64,000 bases of DNA, taken from contig NZ_KL544008.1 in assembly GCF_000712035.1 (NCBI RefSeq), positions 156,544-220,543 of the forward strand. The letters are read 5' to 3'. Position 1 is the first letter of the stretch, and every line of letters begins with the position of its first letter. Below, piece by piece: positions 61,487 through 64,000 of the stretch. Source of the stretch: Salinicoccus luteus DSM 17002. Lineage in GTDB: Bacteria; Bacillota; Bacilli; Staphylococcales; Salinicoccaceae. The position numbers and the translations under genes were made by a program. Below the pieces are notes generated by a model, which was not told where the DNA came from, ran no database searches, and worked only from the letters and a program-made list of their open reading frames with translations.

Positions 61487-63934
61487 TTATATGGCAATAG
61501 CACCTTTGTTAATGAGGGTATCCCTTAAGTCTGATTGATGACTTTCTTGAGCTAATGAAAGTGCAGTATCGCCTTCGTAATTTAGAATGTTCAGTTTGAC
61601 TCCGAAATTAACAAGCAATTCGGCAGTTTCTTTGTTTTTCCTCAGTACAGCCTCAATAAGTGGAGTATTTCCATTAATTGGATTAACATAATCCAAATCA
61701 GCCCCCCCATCACCCAAAATTTGCATTGTACTGACGTTCATACCTCCTTCTATTGCGTGAGTGAGAGCGTTCTTTCCGTGATGATCTATTACATTAGTAT
61801 TCGCACCTTTTTCCAATAAGAGAGATATCATTTCTTCATGATTTACTTTGGCAGCGAACATAAGCATTGTTACGCCTCCATGATAATTACTTCTTTCATC
61901 AATATCAGTATACGAGAATAATATTTTTGCAATTTCTAAATGGCCTCTAATCAGGGAGGCAAAAAGAGGGGTGATATCTTCATGATCTTTAATTGATGGG
62001 TTGGCCCCAGCATTGATTAATTTGTTAGCGATATCCATATCATTTTGGCAGACAGCAAGCATCAAAGGGGTCATCCCCTTGTTATTTTGTTGATTTAAAT
62101 CTATTTCCGTATAATTCAACAAAGTCTTAACCATTTTGAGATTGGATTTTTTTACAGCATGATGAAGTGCTGTATTATCCTGTGCATCTTTGAAATTGAT
62201 GTCAATCTTTTTTTGGACGATTAAATCGAAAGCCATATGATTTTCAACTTCTATAGAAACTATAAGAGGAGATTTCAATTCTGAGTTTCTACTTTCAATA
62301 CCTTTACTTTTCGAGATGAGATACTTAATTCTTGATACATTGTTCTTTCGGATAGCATCCGATAGTGTCATGCCCCCAAACAACTTGCTGTTATATAACT
62401 TATCTAATAAACCATCTTTCAATGCATCCTCATCAACCAGGGGTCCCATGCCTTCCTTATTATTAAGGTAGTCATGGAAAGCATCATTATCCAAACCGGT
62501 TTCTTGCAGTATCCCAGAATATATTGATTCAACTTCCTCTAGAGATGTAGAGTCATGTGTGTCGATTATTTCAGAATATCTATAGTTTCTGTAAAGATGG
62601 AAAAGCCTATTCGCTTTAGAGTCCTTATAGAGGTAATCATGTAGATGTTCAGCATAAAGGTTGTCCCTATTGGCTTCAGTAATAGCTATTACTCTGGCTA
62701 GTACCACAGCAGGCTCAGGAACATTGGTAATCAATTCATAATTCACTTCAAAGTCTTCGTAAGTGGTTATGATATCCAGATACTTATCTACTGCATCATT
62801 ATACTGTCCTTTTCTCCAAAGCGCCCCCTCAATGTGGGACAAATGAGCATTCAACCGCTTATTCCTAATCATATCTATAAGCGATAATTTCATATTGGTA
62901 ACTTGGGGAAGAGGCTCATGTTCGCTTAAGATTTTTTTATTTTTTAAGAAGACATATAAATATTCTGTTAAAAGTTTTGCGTCTTCAGTATTGCCACTTT
63001 TTATTGCTACATCAACCTTATTAAAAGATGAAGAAATCCAAGTCGAGACTGTCACAACGTTATTTTGAGATAAACCGATGCTTCCTTGCATAGTCGTCCA
63101 GTCGAATGTAGTCATTTCATAACCATGTCTAGTGAGCTCTTCCTGTATTTTTAAAAGCAATCCTCCGAATAGAACATAAACTATGAACAAGTATCTTTTG
63201 CGCAATCTTGCTTCAAAGTTTGTCAGGTTTTTCTCTATTCCTTCAATCCATCCAGACTCCACCTTTTCAGCAAGTTCTATCATTCTCTCTTGATTGGAGT
63301 TGAGGTCTGATATATTGGAAGATATTCCTTTTGCAATTAAAGTCGGTATTGGGCCTGCGAACACTGCAGTAGCTATCCTGAACTTTCTCAGCTCACTTTT
63401 CTCAGCTCTATCCTGTTCAGAAACTTGTCTCCCATAGCTACCATATTCTTTAAGGTTGGCAGTATGTCTCTCCAGGTGTCTCAACATAGGACTACATATT
63501 TGATTTATACCTGTTTGGAATACTTTAAAAGCTGAGGAGTCAGCCATATGAGCATTGACTACATTGTTTATACCTTCCATTTTGTAGAGTCCTTTTATAA
63601 ACACACTGTACTCATCAGCAAGGGAAGAGACACTCAATGATTCTTTTAAACTTTGATAAAGAGGGGATGGATTGAAATTCTGATAATATTGCTGGACAAT
63701 TTTTCGATTGATTTCTGTATTTTGACTTTGTTCCATTTGTTCCAATAAATTGAGACGTTCGTTTGAAATATTATAAAAGGGTTGAGTAATGGAATTCAAA
63801 TAGTTGTTCGTAAGGCGCGAGGTATAGATTTTCAATTTCAGTTGAATTTCTGGATTTAGTTCATTTTCGATTCTTTTTTGAATGTCGAGCAGCTGTTTGT
63901 CTTCTCCAAGGTAAGGATTATTATTATTTTTCAA
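61487..63934 (-). CDS. Ankyrin-repeat protein with large uncharacterised N-terminal region
   Basis: An 815-aa protein starting at TTG 63934 behind AGAGGAATTG. Residues 1-230 are helical and charged. FRIATAVFAGPIPTLIAKGIS (~185-205) and RKRYLFIVYVLFGGLLLKIQEEL (~245-267) are the only strongly hydrophobic stretches. Residues about 290-500 look like a TPR-type helical region (KSGNTEDAKLLTEYLYVFL, LWRKGQYNDAVDKYLDIITTY). From about 535 to 815 there are seven to eight ankyrin repeats with clear consensus pieces (DNTALHHAVKKSNLKMVKTLL, GMTPLMLAVCQNDMDIANKLINAGANPSIKD, LLLEKGANTNVIDHHGKNALTHAIEGG, GDTALSLAQE). No enzymatic domain is recognised. It is AT-rich and unlike its neighbours, so probably acquired. 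Confidence 0.82.
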   Translation of the reverse strand: MKNNNNPYLGEDKQLLDIQKRIENELNPEIQLKLKIYTSRLTNNYLNSITQPFYNISNERLNLLEQMEQSQNTEINRKIVQQYYQNFNPSPLYQSLKESLSVSSLADEYSVFIKGLYKMEGINNVVNAHMADSSAFKVFQTGINQICSPMLRHLERHTANLKEYGSYGRQVSEQDRAEKSELRKFRIATAVFAGPIPTLIAKGISSNISDLNSNQERMIELAEKVESGWIEGIEKNLTNFEARLRKRYLFIVYVLFGGLLLKIQEELTRHGYEMTTFDWTTMQGSIGLSQNNVVTVSTWISSSFNKVDVAIKSGNTEDAKLLTEYLYVFLKNKKILSEHEPLPQVTNMKLSLIDMIRNKRLNAHLSHIEGALWRKGQYNDAVDKYLDIITTYEDFEVNYELITNVPEPAVVLARVIAITEANRDNLYAEHLHDYLYKDSKANRLFHLYRNYRYSEIIDTHDSTSLEEVESIYSGILQETGLDNDAFHDYLNNKEGMGPLVDEDALKDGLLDKLYNSKLFGGMTLSDAIRKNNVSRIKYLISKSKGIESRNSELKSPLIVSIEVENHMAFDLIVQKKIDINFKDAQDNTALHHAVKKSNLKMVKTLLNYTEIDLNQQNNKGMTPLMLAVCQNDMDIANKLINAGANPSIKDHEDITPLFASLIRGHLEIAKILFSYTDIDERSNYHGGVTMLMFAAKVNHEEMISLLLEKGANTNVIDHHGKNALTHAIEGGMNVSTMQILGDGGADLDYVNPINGNTPLIEAVLRKNKETAELLVNFGVKLNILNYEGDTALSLAQESHQSDLRDTLINKGAIAI

Positions 63935-64000
63935 ATTTCAATTCCTCTCTATTCTAGAATAAATCGAATAGCGACATTATTTCTGAAGTGTTCTCAGCTC

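Overview
The window looks like a chromosomal segment of a Gram-positive, halotolerant member of the Staphylococcaceae/Salinicoccaceae (Salinicoccus- or Jeotgalicoccus-like). This is inferred from strong purine-rich Shine-Dalgarno sites, a CidR-like LysR regulator, two sequences matching the staphylococcal sigma-B promoter, poly(glycerol-phosphate) teichoic acid enzymes and a Bacillales-type eps cluster. The genus is a judgement from protein resemblance. Most genes look GC-balanced; positions 1-1823, 17.4-18.1 kb, 20.9-31.0 kb and 60.4-64.0 kb are visibly AT-richer and look acquired.

1-17.1 kb is an exopolysaccharide (EPS) locus. It opens with the end of a polymerase/ligase gene and galU. Two EPS transcription units follow, at 2449-6451 and 6667-17135. 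Each starts from a similar extended -10 promoter, and both units carry copies of the same leader motif. The second copy lies between the CpsD-type kinase gene and the epsC-type dehydratase gene, which is where the EAR/epsC antitermination RNA sits in the Bacillus subtilis eps operon. The enzymes (epsC-like 4,6-dehydratase, DegT aminotransferase, priming sugar transferase, two formyltransferases, NodB-type and PIG-L deacetylases) suggest an EPS built on an N-formylated amino-dideoxy sugar.

17.1-20.8 kb holds a 171-bp palindromic repeat, a RelE/RelB-type toxin-antitoxin pair, and an SSS transporter co-transcribed with a creatinase-like M24 protein that has lost metal ligands.

20.8-31.2 kb is an AT-rich carbohydrate island. 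It contains a DeoR repressor, two polyol dehydrogenases, a polyol permease, DhaK and DhaL kinase subunits, RpiB, class II FBPase and transketolase, which fits a tetritol/polyol pathway feeding the pentose phosphate pathway. AACGAAA repeats mark its promoters and a cre site lies downstream of the main promoter. The island is flanked by a 120-bp imperfect direct repeat of the 3' end of the creatinase-like gene, which points to insertion there.

31.2-49.4 kb is mixed chromosomal content: a lipoprotein, tRNA-Thr(GGU), an RDD protein, a candidate small-protein/nucleotidyltransferase pair, an aconitase-family enzyme, a nucleoside hydrolase, a TPP-riboswitch thiazole operon (tenI-thiO-thiS-thiG-thiF), a GntR/6-phospho-beta-glucosidase divergon, an acyltransferase, a DHFR-like gene with an internal stop, an aspartate dehydrogenase, a secreted protein with ten exact-length 27-bp repeats, an MBL hydrolase and an orphan AbrB protein.

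49.4-60.4 kb has a cytoplasmic subtilisin, a CBS protein, a CidR-like regulator, a thioesterase, a second lipoprotein paralogous to the first, a sigma-B stress protein, a teichoic acid glycosyltransferase/TagF-like pair and a sigma-B GlsB-type membrane protein. 60.4-64.0 kb is an AT-rich minus-strand block with a Tic20-like protein, a one-TM protein and an 815-aa ankyrin-repeat protein.
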